Assembly (NCBI RefSeq): GCF_949987515.2
Contig: NC_082692.2
Location: forward strand, 91,025,488 to 91,089,487
Length of the DNA stretch: 64,000 nt
DNA from: Delphinus delphis
Taxonomy: Eukaryota; Chordata; Mammalia; Artiodactyla; Delphinidae
Reading direction: 5' to 3'
This document shows positions 23,800 through 35,979 of the stretch, piece by piece. Each line of letters opens with the position of its first letter. The first letter of the stretch is position 1. A program made the translations under genes and the position numbers. Below the pieces are notes generated by a model that saw only the letters and a list, made by a program, of their open reading frames with translations, made no database searches and was not told the DNA's origin.

Positions 23800-24365
23800 T
23801 CAATATCCTGTGTGATCTCAAGCTCACCACACCTATAGCTGATCTCACCATCTCACCCTTCCCTTAAATGTGTCCCCCAATGTACCCCATTCCTATGTGG
23901 GACACCATCACCTACCAGGCTGCCCTCACCTTCCCCAACACACCCTGAAACCACTCTTGTGAAGGTTAGTGACCCATGGATTGTCACATCTAATGGCCAG
24001 GATTCATTCTTCACCTTGGTCTCTCAGTAACATTGGACACAGGTGTGGATCACTCCTCCCAGAGTGAAACCCTTGTTTTACTTGATATCCAGGACCCTGG
24101 TTTTCTTTCTACACTGCAGTCACTCCTTCTTAGTTGAGTCTGTTGTATTCTCATCTCTACAATCTCCAACGTGACCCAGGACCCAGTGTTTAGGCCTCTT
24201 ATCTATCTGTTCCCTCTTCCTAGGTGTCTTGTCTTCATCTAATTCACAGCCTTATAAGCTCTCTAAATGCTAAGGGAGCCCAAGTTTTATCTCTAGCCCA
24301 GACTTCTACAAACTTCAGAGTAGTATATTAAGTAGCGTATTGAACATCTACCTCAGTCTTTGCTT
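23800..24365 (+). mobile_element. L2 LINE, reverse-transcriptase region remnant
   Basis: AGGTTAGTGACCCATGGATT, ATCTAATGGCCAGGATTCAT, GTAACATTGGACACAGGTGT and TTTATCTCTAGCCCAGACTT follow the L2 ORF2 coding strand (the region coding for reverse transcriptase). Frames are destroyed. It preserves a more 5' part of L2 than the other copies here. Confidence 0.6.
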
Positions 24366-24504
24366 ACTTGCCAGTGGTGCAAAGTTCTGACTCCAAAATG
24401 TGAACCATCTTTCCCCTCAGTGAAAGGTGGGGAAAGCCATCAAGCTTTGTTGGGCCTATTGATTTAGACGACAAATGTCCTCCAAACCACCTGCAGGAAT
24501 TCAT

Positions 24505-24602
24505 TGATTAATGGAGCCATTAATTCATCAATCTATTCATTTAAACGTTATTTAGCAACAACATCATGTGCCAGGTACTATGCTCAGACTCTAGATAAAA
24601 AT
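24505..24602 (-). mobile_element. L2 LINE 3' end, antisense
   Basis: CATCATGTGCCAGGTACTAT preceded by CTATTCATTTAAACGTTATT matches the L2 3' end antisense. Confidence 0.55.
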
Positions 24603-24609
24603 GTTAGAG

Positions 24610-26000
24610 CCATTTATCTAAGCACTAAGTAATTCCAAATTAAATCGATAACTTTAGAATCAGCTTTTAGTTTCCATAATACACAGTGAATGGAGGATTT
24701 CTGAATCACTCATCCCCGCATTTCCTTTTCTAAAATAGATATTAATTCTTTCCAAAATGGAGATTTATTTGGATGTCATACAAGATAATTGCACCCTAGT
24801 AAGGCTGACCTAAGGGAGATTGAGTTTTCATTCAGAAACCTTATCTTGATTGCCTACACATCACCCAGCCTCCTCTGGTCCCTCTGCTTGATGTCGTCAT
24901 GTCAGCTTGTCTCCTAGAGAGAAAGAGGAAACGTCACCAAAATGAACAAGGTCTTTCACCTTCTCCCTTTGGGTTACATGAAGAAGCTATTTATGAGCCT
25001 TGTCCCCCTGTGCCCAGTGGGAACTTGCAGAACATCATTTACTACAGATGGACAGTATGTCTGGTCTTTCTCCCCTTTTCCACATATTAAATTGTCACAG
25101 TGTCAAATGTCTTGTCATCAAATATGGTGCTGCAAGGAAATTGCAATTATATTTATCAATTTTTTTTTCTCTGACCTTTGGATTTCATTCAGTCTACGAA
25201 GAGTCCCTCTATGTGGTTCAGAGAACATGTGTCACCCAAATCAATAGGGCCAACAATGCCTGACTCCTTCCTCCTCTTTGCACTGAGGGGAAGGACCATT
25301 CATGTATTGGAGTTGGAACGTTTCATGCCTAGGATGGATAGCAAAGTCCTATAGTTTCAGTGTGTTTAATCTTGCAATGTAATAACGTTATAGTCATGCA
25401 ATCTAGGTCCAGTAAGTAATTACAACAATACCATATAGAATTTTCTAGTGCTTTCATCCTCTGTGTCTGGTACTAATTTTAAGCTTCTGTCTCTGGACAA
25501 TTTTGTTTAGATTTTTAAGTCGTGGCTTTTGTTCTCTGATCTTTTTCTCTCACCATAAGAGGTCCTACTGTCAGAATTAAGTAGGTTGTAAAACGAATGT
25601 TTAACCCTGGTCCCTCTCCCCCTTCCCATCACCTGGAATATTTTGAAGGGGCATGTGGTAGATAACAGCAGGCTGATTCTCTAGCAGTGCAATCTTGTTT
25701 TAATATTGGCTAAAGCAAAACTAATCAAGAAGGCAAATCTGTCAAGAAAAGTCTTATAAAACATTCCAAAGTTAAAAGGACCATTAAAAAATAGTAGGCA
25801 GAGAAGACAGCCAGGTGCTCACCAAAATCTAAGAATTGAAAATTATAAGTCACACATAATGAGCAAGATAATATGCAAAGTCAGATTTAAAGATAAAATA
25901 TTTCCCAGGACTCAAGTCTAAAATGCATATAAATATTCTTTGTTAGCATGACCCAACCATCATCATAGTAAGTGGTAGTTGCACGTGTCAGTCAGGTGGA
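24610..26000. other. Intronic sequence, nothing recognised
   Basis: Overlapping short + strand open frames at 24899-25263 are in three different frames, which is typical of chance. No splice-site-flanked exon or repeat was recognised. Confidence 0.4.
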
Positions 26001-26004
26001 GTGT

Positions 26005-26262
26005 ATTAGGCTTTTCTCATTGCAGGTAACAAAATAAACACAAGGTCAGCTCTTCTCTCCACCATGTTGACTCTTTTCCTTCTCTGGGCCAAAAAATAGT
26101 TGCAGCAGCTCCAGACCTTAAGTCTTCAGATATTTAATTCCAGAAGGAAAGAGTGAGAATCATTTTCCAGAAAGTCCCAGAACAAGTCTCATTGCAGATC
26201 ATTGACTTAGTTGGGTCATGTGATCATCCCTAATCAATTCACTGTGAAGAAATTAAATTCTG
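26005..26262 (+). mobile_element. Unnamed ancient interspersed repeat (internal part)
   Basis: TTGCAGGTAACAAAATAAAC, then GTTGCAGCAGCTCCAGACCT, CAGAAAGTCCCAGAACAAG and GGGTCATGTGATCATCCC. It has the same layout as the copies at 37545-38225 and 48745-49085. Confidence 0.45.
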
Positions 26263-26424
26263 TGATTAGTATAAGCCTGGCTTCCATGTTTCACTCAAAG
26301 GTTTAGTAGTAGAAACCTAACAACATTATGTGGCTGAGACTGGAAGAGGGGTGGCCTTTCAAATGGCCATTATTAGGTATAGGACTAGTGGATGCTGGAC
26401 ATAGCTGTCTGTACAAGAAGGAAG

Positions 26425-26590
26425 GGTCAAAGTAGAAGATAGTGTGGATAAATTGGAACTCTCATGCATGCTGGTGGGAGTATAAATTGGTGCAGCCACT
26501 ATGGAAAAGAATATGGAGATTTCTCATAAGATTAAATATAGAATTACCATATAATCCCACAGTCTCACTTACAGGTATATCCTCAAAAGC
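26425..26590 (+). mobile_element. Old L1 fragment, ORF2 3' region
   Basis: AACTCTCATGCATGCTGGTG, AATTGGTGCAGCCACTATGG and TTACAGGTATATCCTCAAAA match the L1 ORF2 C-terminal region in the sense orientation. Confidence 0.75.
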
Positions 26591-26599
26591 ATTGAGAAT

Positions 26600-27059
26600 A
26601 GGAATTTATAGGTTAACTAAGAAAAAAAATAGAGAGGATACAAATTACTAATGTGAGAATGAAAGAGGGGATATCGCTACAGATCCCATGGACATGAAAA
26701 GAGTAATTAATACCTTGAGGGAGTCTGTGCCCACAAAATTGATAAACTAAATGAAGTGAGCCCATTCCTTGAAGACACAGTCTGCTAAAACTCACACAAG
26801 AAGAAAACGACAATCTGAATAGGCTTATATCTGTTAAAGAAATTGGATCAATAATTTATAACTTTCAGAAACAGAAAGCACATTACCCAGATGCATTCAC
26901 TGGTCAATTCTACCAAAACATTTCAGGAGGAAATTATACCACATACCTACAATCTCTTTCAGAAGACAGAAATGGAGGGAATACTTCTTAATTCATTCTA
27001 TGAAGCCAGCATTACCCTAATACTGAAACCACACAAATACATTACAAGAAAAGAAAGTA
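26600..27059 (+). mobile_element. Old L1 fragment, ORF2 reverse-transcriptase region (left of a Tigger insertion)
   Basis: The + strand encodes degenerate L1 ORF2, including a TLILKPHKYITRKES-like stretch at the end. It is interrupted by a Tigger element. L1 text resumes at 27281 (TATCTCATGAAAATAGACAC) through about 27320. Confidence 0.75.
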
Positions 27060-27278
27060 CAGTTGACCCTTGACCAACTCGGATTTGAACTGTATGAGTC
27101 AACTTATATGAAGATTTTTTCAATAAATACTACAGTATTACATGGTCCATGGTTGGGTGAATACACAGATGCAGAACCATGGATATGAAGGGCCAACTAT
27201 GGGACTTGAGCATCCGTAGATTTTGGTACCTATGGCTGGTCCTGGAACCAATCTCCCATGGTTACCAAGGGGCGACTG
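27060..27278 (+). mobile_element. Tigger/MER2-type DNA transposon inserted in L1
   Basis: It begins CAGTTGACCCTTGACCAACT and ends GGGGCGACTG, flanked by TA at 27058-27059 and 27279-27280. The L1 reading continues on both sides, so this element entered a pre-existing L1. Confidence 0.88.
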
Positions 27279-27319
27279 TACAGTATCTCATGAAAATAGA
27301 CACAAACATCTTCTCCCCA

Positions 27320-27535
27320 CTGGTGCGTTATAGGGGTAGAGGATTAAGAGGTACAAACTATTATGTATGAAATAAGCTACAAGGATATGTTGTACAACAT
27401 AGGGAATATAGCCAATATTTTATAATAACTACAAATGGAATAAAACCTTTAAAGATTGTGAATCACTATATTGTACACCTGTAACTTATATAATATTGTA
27501 CATCAACTACATGTCAAGTTAAAAAAAAATTTACA
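27320..27535 (+). mobile_element. L1 3' UTR end, sense
   Basis: ATGAAATAAGCTACAAGGAT, AGGGAATATAGCCAATATTT, CACTATATTGTACACCTGTA and a terminal A-run after TGTCAAGTT. This is the artiodactyl-type L1 3' end with its tail at about 27521-27530. Confidence 0.82.
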
Positions 27536-27539
27536 CCTT

Positions 27540-28330
27540 ATAAAAAAGAGAATGAGAAGAGTAGCCAATGACTAGGAGAAAATGTTTGCAAAAGACATAT
27601 CTGATAAAGGACTATTATCCAAAATATAAAAAGAACTCTTAAAATTCAATGATAAGAAAATAATCCAATTTTTAAAAAGGACCAAGGACCTTAACATACA
27701 ACTCACCAAAGAAGGTATACAGACAGCAAATAATCATATGAAAAGATACACCACACCATTAGAGAAATGCAAATTAAAACAACATGAGATAGTACTATAG
27801 TAGGACAGTGAAAATCTGGAGCACTGACAACACCAAATGCTGGTGAGGATTTGAAGTAGTACCTATCATCCATTGCTGGTAGGAATGCAAAGTAGTACAA
27901 CCATTTTGAAAGAGTTAGTGTTTTCTTACAAAACTAAACATTCTCTTACCATGCAATCAAGGAATTGCATTGCTTGGTATTTACCCAAAGGAGTTGGAAA
28001 TTTATCTTCACACAAAATCCTGCACACAAATGTTTACAACAGCTTTATTCGTAACGGCCAAAACTTGGAAGCAACCAAGATGTCCTTTGGTAGGTGAATG
28101 TATAAATAAACTGTGGTACATCCAAATAATGTGCTATTAATCATCCCCCCCCAAAAAAATGACCTATCCAGCCAAGAAAAGATATAGAAGAAATACATAT
28201 TACTAAGTGAATGAAGCCAATCTGAAAAAGCTAGAAATTGTATGATTGCAACTATATGACTTTTTGGAAAAGGCAAAATGGTGCAGACAGTACAAGGATC
28301 AGTGGTTGCTAAGGTATTGGACCATGGAAA
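27540..28330 (+). mobile_element. Old L1 fragment, end of ORF2 and 3' UTR, sense
   Basis: GAAAATGTTTGCAAAAGACA, ACTCACCAAAGAAGGTATAC, AAATGCAAATTAAAACAACA, CTTGGAAGCAACCAAGATGT and AAACTGTGGTACATCCAAAT are the L1 ORF2 C-terminal landmarks in order. All frames are broken. Confidence 0.85.
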
Positions 28331-28334
28331 TTCA

Positions 28335-29130
28335 CCAGCATAACTCAGACTATTGAATTCCCATAACCAGCCTTGCATCTTCCCTGCTACCTTTGCAATG
28401 TGTTCCTTTTAAACTTTAGCAAAAACAATCTGCACTTTTTAAATTATCTCTGTCATCACTCCCCCACAGTGCAACTGTAAGTGATAAAAAGAAAGCAGCT
28501 ATGGAGTCTACCTCAGGAAGCATTATGATATAATATAGGAAGTAAGAAATCCCTTAAGAAGCAGTGAAAATGAGGGAATGCAAGAATCAGGGGTGGCAGA
28601 AAGAAATTCAAGGTAGGAGAATCAGAGAAGTCTCCATAAAAGATAACACCTAAGAGGTACCGCACATGATAATGAACATGTACGTTTGTGGAGAGGGTAA
28701 GGAGAGGTATTCCTTGCATTCCATGAGTCAAGTGGGGAAACTAAAACTAGACCTAAGAAATATAGATTTTACGAATTTCTAAATTCCTACATAACTGCAG
28801 AGCAACGAGCATAAAGATGAAACAGCCATTGTATTGACTAGTTAATTTGTCCAAATGATTTGTTAGACAAAAATTGTGCCCCTAGGAAACAGAAGGATCA
28901 GCATTTCTTTGGGTATCCGCATACCTACAGACAAAGACATGCCCATAAAGAGAGCAACTGAGGCATTAATTGAAATCAAAGTTCTCGGCATCTGTGCTAG
29001 AGCCTTCCCCTGGATCATACTGAGTATAATATATAAGCCCTTAACATTAGCCATAAACTATTCCTTCCTGCACAGGAATAAATATCATTACAGGAAATTA
29101 CAACAATAATTTGACATCAAGAAAAGAATA
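28335..29130. other. Intronic sequence, nothing recognised
   Basis: No repeat family or splice-flanked open frame was seen. Confidence 0.4.
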
Positions 29131-29132
29131 TA

Positions 29133-29445
29133 GGGACTTCCCTGGTGGTCCAGTGGTTAAGAATACACCTTCCAATGCAGGGGATGCGGGTTCGATCCCC
29201 AGTCGGGGAACTAAGATCCAACATGCCGTGGGACAACTAAGCACACGTGCTCTCAAGCCCGCACACCGCAACAAGAGAGCCCGCAGGCCTCAACTACTGA
29301 GCCGGCGCGCTCTAGAGCCTCCACACCACAGCTAGAGAGAAGCCCGCGCACCACAGCTAAGAGCCCGTGCACCGCAAAGAAAGATCCTACACGCCACAAC
29401 TAAGATCTGATGCAGCCAAATAAATAAATAAAATATTTTTAAAAA
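29133..29445 (+). mobile_element. CHR-1-type SINE
   Basis: GGGACTTCCCTGGTGGTCCA head, A box TGGTCCAGTGG, B box GGTTCGATCCC, a body of repeated ACAACTAAG/CCGCA motifs, and an A-rich tail with AAATAAATAAATAAA. An imperfect A-rich TSD (AAGAAAAGAATA / AAGAAGAAGAAT) flanks it. About 310 bp. Confidence 0.9.
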
Positions 29446-29449
29446 GAAG

Positions 29450-30920
29450 AAGAATAGAATAGAATCCTTTGAAGTCCTTTTAGGTCAATGAAATTAGCTT
29501 CTGGGGGAAATATATTAAAAAGAAGGAGGTGGGTGATATCTTCAGAGCAAGTTTTCAGAAGGCGATGTATTTTAAGTTATGTCCGTAATATCTATAGAGT
29601 TTCTGTGGAAAGCTCTTTAAAATCATAAATACCTAACCATATTTCATTGTGATGAAACCAGAAAGTCCTCAAGTCTACACAAGGTGTTTCTGAATTCTTC
29701 AGATTGATTGTAACTTTTATAGCCCTTTTCACATTGATACCTCTCAACCTATTGTGTGAAAGTCACTGAGGCGGTATCCCTTGTTTTAGAATTGGTATAG
29801 ACAGTCTAATTATTATTTTAATTTCAATCATTTCCTTACCATTAAATTGAATACCTAGCCCATTCTTCATTTAAATGGGAGAACTCATCCTTTATTTTCA
29901 GATTTGTATTGATTTGTGACTGATTGATCACAAAGAAATCTTCAACTCATCAAAAATAATTTGGAATCTGTAAAAATCCTCTGGTGTCTTCCAGAGGTAA
30001 ATTCCCCCAAAGACTTTTAACACCTATTAATTCTTTGTCTCACTAGCTATGAGAGTTTGCTGTCAGTTCAGAGGAAATATATAAGAAAATGTTAAAACCA
30101 GCTTTAATAACTTTCTAGTGCTATTTAATGTTGGTATAACTTGAATGAAAATATTTCAAGTCAGCATTTCAAATTCCACTGCCAAGGCTCAGGTAATATT
30201 TCCTGGACTCAATCATATGGATATGAAACACTGCCACTATCTCTTCAAAGTCCTTTGAAGATCTGTCCCATGATATCTTTAGAGAAAATATTCTAAAATG
30301 AAATGAAGAACTTCATTTTTGGATGAATTTTCTTTACATCTGTCACCTTCTTCGGTGTGAGTTCAGAATTTTAAAATACCTCTCTTTTTGAACCTGTGGA
30401 GATTTTAAGAGGCTACATCCCTAGTGGAAATTGGTTTGAGGTAATTCCCAGAAAAACCTTTGTTGAGATGTATAGCTGTCACTTTGGTTCACAGTAGAAC
30501 CAGGAGAATATAATATGTAATAATGACTAAAGCCCCTTTCAAAAAGAAAGCTTCTCTCTCTTCTTTTGTCCACAGATATTTTGATGTCTATAGGTATACT
30601 TAATTGACAATGACCATATAGTCACTTTTGGTTAATATACGATCTCTCTCTGAAACAAATAAAAAAAAATACTTGAGGTAGCTTACAAGTTGTATACAGT
30701 AAGACTGTTCAAATAGAACAGTTAGACCTGTACAAGAAGGGAGAAGCATATATTAGTAGTGATTTGGGTAAATACATATTAATATTTTGAGCTTCCTAGT
30801 AACCTAAGCCAAAAGAGAAATCAGTGAGCTACTAAGGTTCATTGTCTGAAAAATGTTATTGAAAAGAGACAACTTTCTCCTGATAGCCAGTTATATAGCC
30901 AATTCAATTATTATTTGAAT
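29450..30920. other. Intronic sequence, nothing recognised
   Basis: About 1.5 kb of AT-rich DNA with no recognised repeat, the longest such stretch in the centre of the window. Confidence 0.4.
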
Positions 30921-30924
30921 CCAG

Positions 30925-31299
30925 TAGTAGATTGGTTGCAGCAATGCCCCCAGTTTTTTTACACTTGCCTGCATTCATGCCCTTTGACTTTGCCTTCCCT
31001 CTTGGCTCTGGGCTTGGCTATGTGACTTGCTTTGGCCAGTGGAATGTTAGTAAAATTGATGCAAGCAAATGCTTTAAAAGTGGTTGCCCATTAGAGCTTT
31101 TCCCTGGCTGCTTGTCACTACGCTGCAAATAAGATAAGGGCAGTCTTCTGGATGAGGAAAAGACACACATCCCAGTCACCCCTGTCACTCCAGCCAACAC
31201 TTAGCCAACACACAGACTCATAAGCAATAAAAATGCTTGTTGTTTTAAGCAACTGAATTTGGTGGCTATTTGCTCTGCAGTGATCGGTAACTAATACAG
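30925..31299 (+). mobile_element. MLT1-type (ERVL-MaLR) LTR, 3' part
   Basis: TATGTGACTTGCTTTGGCCA, GTGGAATGTTAGTAAAATTG, TGCTTGTTGTTTTAAGCAAC and the terminal CGGTAACTAATACAG are MLT1 landmarks in order. It is a solo LTR relic without internal sequence. Confidence 0.82.
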
Positions 31300-31304
31300 A
31301 GTCC

Positions 31305-32325
31305 CATATGAGAGAGATTTGATAATACAATGAATAGTGTCTTACACAGTAGTTTTTCAGCAACTACCGGAATATCTTCATTATAAAAAATGACAACCCT
31401 TGAGAGCATACCTTATGTAAAAATAAAAACACTTTTTATTTGCCTCAGTGCCTACTACATTAAATATTATCGAATTCCTGCTGAAGGTAACATGCCCACC
31501 TCTGAACCAAACCACGTCATTAGAAACCAGCCATCCTTTCAGTCATGCAAAGCTACCCTGCTTAATAGCTGGGGAAGCAAAGGCTATTATTACTCTCTCA
31601 AACACTTAAAATGTGGATTGGAGAGAATGAAATTACCAGGCTGCAGTTTAGCTATGGTGTCATGCTTTGAGGGTGAAAACAAAGCCATGTGCACAGAATA
31701 ACCTTTTTTTTGTTTGTTTGTTTTTCAGAATAACCTTTGAGAAGCATTTTATACGGGGAAATTGGTCTAGAAAGCATGTCCTAACTTTTTCAATCCATTA
31801 GATGCTTGATTTTTTTGTATTTTTGCTTTTAATTGCACTTCCTGTAAGAATCCATTGCCTTTTTTTTTCTCCATCAAAGTCTGTTTAAGCTTGGAGAGAA
31901 TATACTGGCAAGAAATATGCCCAAAAAATTGCATTTGAAAATTTAAGTTATATGACAGATGTCATTTGAACCTTGAGAATTATTGAATCTCTGGACCTTA
32001 TAAAAATCATTTCAACTATTCCCCGCCCCCCTGCCATTCTTGAAATCCCTCTAAGAAAAGCCCAACTTGTTTAGCTCTCTTCTGCTAAAAATACCTCAAC
32101 TAATAGAACCTGGTGGCCTTTCACAGAGAATTGTACCCCTTAGGGAAATTTTATTTATTACGATGTTTATCCATAAATAGAGTTTTTATCATTGAGTTCT
32201 AAGCCAGCTCCCTGGTATGATGTAGGAGAAATCCAAGCTTTCTTTTCTGAAACAGAAATGTTTGGAAACAGCAGCTCTCCTGTCCCCAGGTTCACCCAAG
32301 TCTTTTATTCACCAAAGCTAAATGT
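31305..32325. other. Intronic sequence with a (TTTG)n run
   Basis: (TTTG)n lies at about 31706-31726. The rest is unassigned. Confidence 0.4.
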
Positions 32326-32329
32326 ATCG

Positions 32330-32560
32330 GCGTTCTTTGGTTGCAGTTAACAAAAATAACTCTAGCTAACTCAAGCAAACAAGAATTTTACTGCGAGGAT
32401 ATGGGGGACTTTGAAAATCCATGGAAGAAGCAAGTTTTGAAACTAAGTGGGCCCAAGTTGGTTCTCTGGGGTTAGGAAACAGGAAATGCAGAAGCTGTTT
32501 CTTTATGGGGGTAGTTTGATCAGGCTGCCACTGCTGAGTTTAATAAATCCCAACCGTCTT
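32330..32560 (+). mobile_element. Unnamed ancient interspersed repeat (5' part)
   Basis: GGTTGCAGTTAACAAAAATA followed by GCTAACTCAAGCAAACAAG resembles the start of the copy at 37545 (TTGCAGATAACAGAAACCCA ... CTCAAACTGG). Confidence 0.4.
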
Positions 32561-32564
32561 CAGG

Positions 32565-33145
32565 CTGTTTGTCCTGCTATTCTAGGGGAAAGTGGTTGTG
32601 TGTGACCATTGTAGCATAGGTCCCAGGCCACAGGGGAAGAGAGAGCCCCTGACTACAGCCCCACCAGGTCAAATGCAGTGGGAAAAGATGTCCTCAAAAG
32701 AAAAAGTAGGTGCTACTATAAGGGGAGAAGGATGCTAAGTAGTGAAGAAACAACAACAAATGTTGGGCACCGTTCCTTCATTTTCATGTGAAGAGGCTTA
32801 GAGTTCCGTCCCCCTTCTTCCCACGCATCATCGATATGTCCTAAATAAACACAGAAAAGTTTTTCAAAGGCTGTTGAATGATGGTGCCTTAGCTCCAGCT
32901 GCAGTCTGATCAGCACAGAGTAGACTGGGGCTATTCCCTCCCCGTTCTGGATGCCATATATCTATTCATGCAGCCCACGACTATGCTCACAGTTTTGGCA
33001 ACCTCATCATTCCATTGTATCAGACTGTGTTTAGGTCACCTGAAATATAGTAGTTAATTTCCTCCCTGTTCCTCTAATCTACACCATGTCTCCCCTGTTG
33101 TGATCATCTCTCTCCCCTCTATCGAGAATACACTCTCCTGCTTTC
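32565..33145. other. Intronic sequence, nothing recognised
   Basis: No repeat or exon signature was seen. Confidence 0.4.
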
Positions 33146-33149
33146 TGTT

Positions 33150-33800
33150 TTTGCCTAGTTAACTCTTACTTTTGCTTCAGATTTCAGTGGCATCATCACT
33201 TACTTAGACTCAGTTCCTCTTATTATTAACTCTTATGATACTGTGTACTTGTCCTTTATAGCAGCTATTATGATATAATTTTACATTTCTGCATATGACT
33301 AGCTTCAAACTGGTTTAGAAATAAAATCTAAATTTCTTACTACACGGCCTGGCTCAAGCCTTAGCAACCAAAGTCATATCTCACCCCCTCCTCTCCCCTC
33401 CCACTAGCCTTCTTTCTGTTGCTGGAACACACAAATCTATCTTATTATGTCTATATTTTATTCTTGGCACATATTCCTGATCTAAATTACCACATTCATA
33501 TATTTGCTTTATTGTTTCTTCTCTCTCTCCTTTCACTGAAATGTCAGCTCCTGGAGAGCAGTGACATTATTTGTCGTATTTACTGCTGTGAGTATAGGGC
33601 TTCAGTGGATGCTCAAGAAATATTTGTTGAATTAGTGAATGTGAGAAAAGTCATCCATGGAATAAATGGTCTTCTCCAAAAGAATTTAAGTTCCATGAGG
33701 GCAGAGACCTCATCAGCTTGGCTCACCCAGGCTTTTCCAGTACATTGCCCGCCACACAGTAGTTTCTTATAACATATCTGTTTAATGGATGAAAGAATAT
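33150..33800 (+). mobile_element. L2 LINE fragments, including two 3' ends in tandem
   Basis: An L2 3' end near 33540-33640 (GCTCCTGGAGAGCAGTGACA ... AATATTTGTTGAATTAGTG) is followed at once by a second at 33685-33795 (AAGTTCCATGAGGGCAGAGA ... TAATGGATGAAAGAA). Upstream text (ACTACACGGCCTGGCTCAAG) is also L2-like. Confidence 0.6.
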
Positions 33801-34287
33801 CATATTTTCATTATTAATATTTTTGAACCTTCATAGAAACATTTATAATTATCCCTATTAAATGTCATTTATTATTATCTTCAGCCCAGCGTTCCAGATT
33901 TGGGAGTTTAATTCTGTCATGCATGATGTGGTTTCTGCCTTCTGATTGCACCCTGACTGATACACGATATGGGAGGGCTCCCTCTCACCTTTGTAGCATC
34001 TGGAGAAGAAGTTGGTGTGTTATTCCTGTCCTCATCCAAGTAGTCAGCAATCTCACTGGAGAAATTTAGCCACCACCAAGACGGCATCTACATAAGAAAA
34101 TTAGACTGGAGTCTAGCAATTTTCTAGGGCCATCAATTAGTTATGAACATCCAATGTGAATAAATCACACCTCAAGTACATTTGTTTCCCACCAAATTGG
34201 CTTAGTAATTGTGTTGATGCTTCATTCATTGTCTTCTAAGAATTGGAAGGCTTGAGTTGAAATACCAAGTCTGCTAGTAAGTAGTTC

Positions 34288-34447
34288 AGTGTTTCTCTGA
34301 CTTTAAGAAGCATACAGATATCTAGGAATCTTATTAAAATAAAGATTCTGATAGAGACTATCTAGGCTGGGGACTGAGATTCTGCATTACTTGCAAGCGC
34401 CCAGATATAACAGTATTGCTGATCCACAGCCAGACTTTGAGTAAGGA
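34288..34447 (+). mobile_element. MER5-type hAT-Charlie remnant
   Basis: CAGTGTTTCTCTGACTTTAA, TAGGAATCTTATTAAAATAA and GGGGACTGAGATTCTGCATT, then GCTGATCCACAGCCAGACTT. MER5 order. Confidence 0.7.
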
Positions 34448-34489
34448 ACTAGGTAAGCCTGGATAATAATAATAAACAATCTTATGCAA

Positions 34490-34645
34490 GTGAAGCTCTT
34501 CATAGTTTTAAAAGCAATATTTTGTAAGTTAGTTTTTTAATCCCTGCAGTGACCCAATGCTTCATTTATAAATGAGGAAACCAAGGTTTAGAAAACTGAT
34601 AATTTGCCTATAATTCAACATCTAATTCATAACACAACTGGAAAT
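34490..34645 (-). mobile_element. MIR SINE, antisense
   Basis: TAAATGAGGAAACCAAGGTT preceded by TTAATCCCTGCAGTGACCC fits the antisense MIR core. Confidence 0.6.
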
Positions 34646-34714
34646 TTAACCGTGTTTCTCGCTTCAGGAACCATGATTATTCCACCTTATATACTGCTTC
34701 ACATCACGCCTGGG

Positions 34715-34805
34715 CCTCATTCATTCACAGTGAGTTTATTTATGCTTCTCTACACATCAGGCATTATAATAGGGGCTGGGGATATCACAGTGAATGAGAC
34801 AAAGG
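34715..34805 (-). mobile_element. L2 LINE 3' end, antisense
   Basis: ACACATCAGGCATTATAATA followed by GGGGCTGGGGATATCACAG and GTGAATGAGACAAA. Confidence 0.55.
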
Positions 34806-35186
34806 TCTCACTTTATTTTTCTGATATGTAAAATGAATGACTGGCCCCTCCCAACTCCAATGTTCATTGATTCTATTAAACTATACCATATTTACAAAAT
34901 GTAATTCTAGAATTAAGGCATTATCTTAGACATCATCTTCTACCTGCATGGTCATAATTAATAAACCTAAATGCAGCAGGTCGTCACCACCATACAAAAC
35001 ATCTTCCCACATCCTTTGTCTCATTGCAATCAAGCACGTCTGAACCTTTGTTCACGCCCCTTCTTATATCCATTTCATATGTTTGTTCACATAATTCTCC
35101 TCTGAAATGTTCCTCCTGTGCTGTTTTTGGCCATCCTGGCCACAGCTGCCTAGTTCAGAGCCACTTCATCTCTTGTCTGTCTAGTC

Positions 35187-35391
35187 CAGCAGCATCCAAT
35201 AGAACTTTCTGTAATGATGGAACTTTTCCATATCTGCATTGTCCAGTGTGGCAGCCACTCACCACACGTGTCTACTGACCACTCACAAGGTGACTAATGC
35301 AGTTGAGGAGCTGAAATTTAAGTTTAATTTAATTTTAATTAATTTAAATGTAAGTAGCCACGTACGCTTAGTGGCTGTCTCTTGGGCAGCG
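35187..35391 (+). mobile_element. hAT-Charlie-type short transposon, nearly complete
   Basis: CAGCAGCATCCAATAGAACT at the start, GTGGCAGCCACTCACCACAC in the middle, TTTAATTTTAATTAATTTAA, then GTGGCTGTCTCTTGGGCAGC at the end. The ends are inverted-repeat-like (CCAATAGAA / TTGGGCAGC). Non-autonomous. Confidence 0.68.
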
Positions 35392-35454
35392 TACACCTGG
35401 ACTCTTTCAGGAGCTTTCTTCCTGGTTCCACTGGCTTCCGTCTTGTACTCAGAT

Positions 35455-35975
35455 TCATTTTCCTTACTCATTCACTAGCGTGATCTCTTTAAAATGCAAA
35501 TCCCGTGGTATGCCTCCCATGCTTGAAGTCCTTGTCCCCAGGGTAAAATCTTTGTTTCAAGCATGACATACAGATTCTTTGTGACCTGGTCCCTTGCTGA
35601 GTCCTCCAGCCTCCTTTCTTCCTCAAGTTAATGCCTGACAGTGAGGTTCTGTTATCACATACTGTCCTTTCCATGTATGTATCTAATTCCTACATATCCT
35701 TTAAAAATCAGTTCATCTCCATGAAAGAACTTTCACAATTCATTCCCTCTCAGCACCTCTGCCAAATGTTCTCAGTATAACCTACAAATATATATATCCC
35801 TTCAGGAAGGAAACAACTTTGTCTAATCTCTTATTTTTTGATGGTGATGGTGGTGAGATTTTCCTTTTTAGCCAGACGGTGAGTTGCTTGAAGGCAGGGA
35901 CTATTTCCCATTCAAATTTATTGCCCAAGAACCTACCATGATTGGTAAGCACTCAAAGACATTGAATGAATGTAA
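35455..35975 (+). mobile_element. L2 LINE fragment to its 3' end
   Basis: TGACCTGGTCCCTTGCTGAG, then GTTGCTTGAAGGCAGGGACT and ACATTGAATGAATG, are in L2 order. Confidence 0.6.
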
Positions 35976-35979
35976 GATA

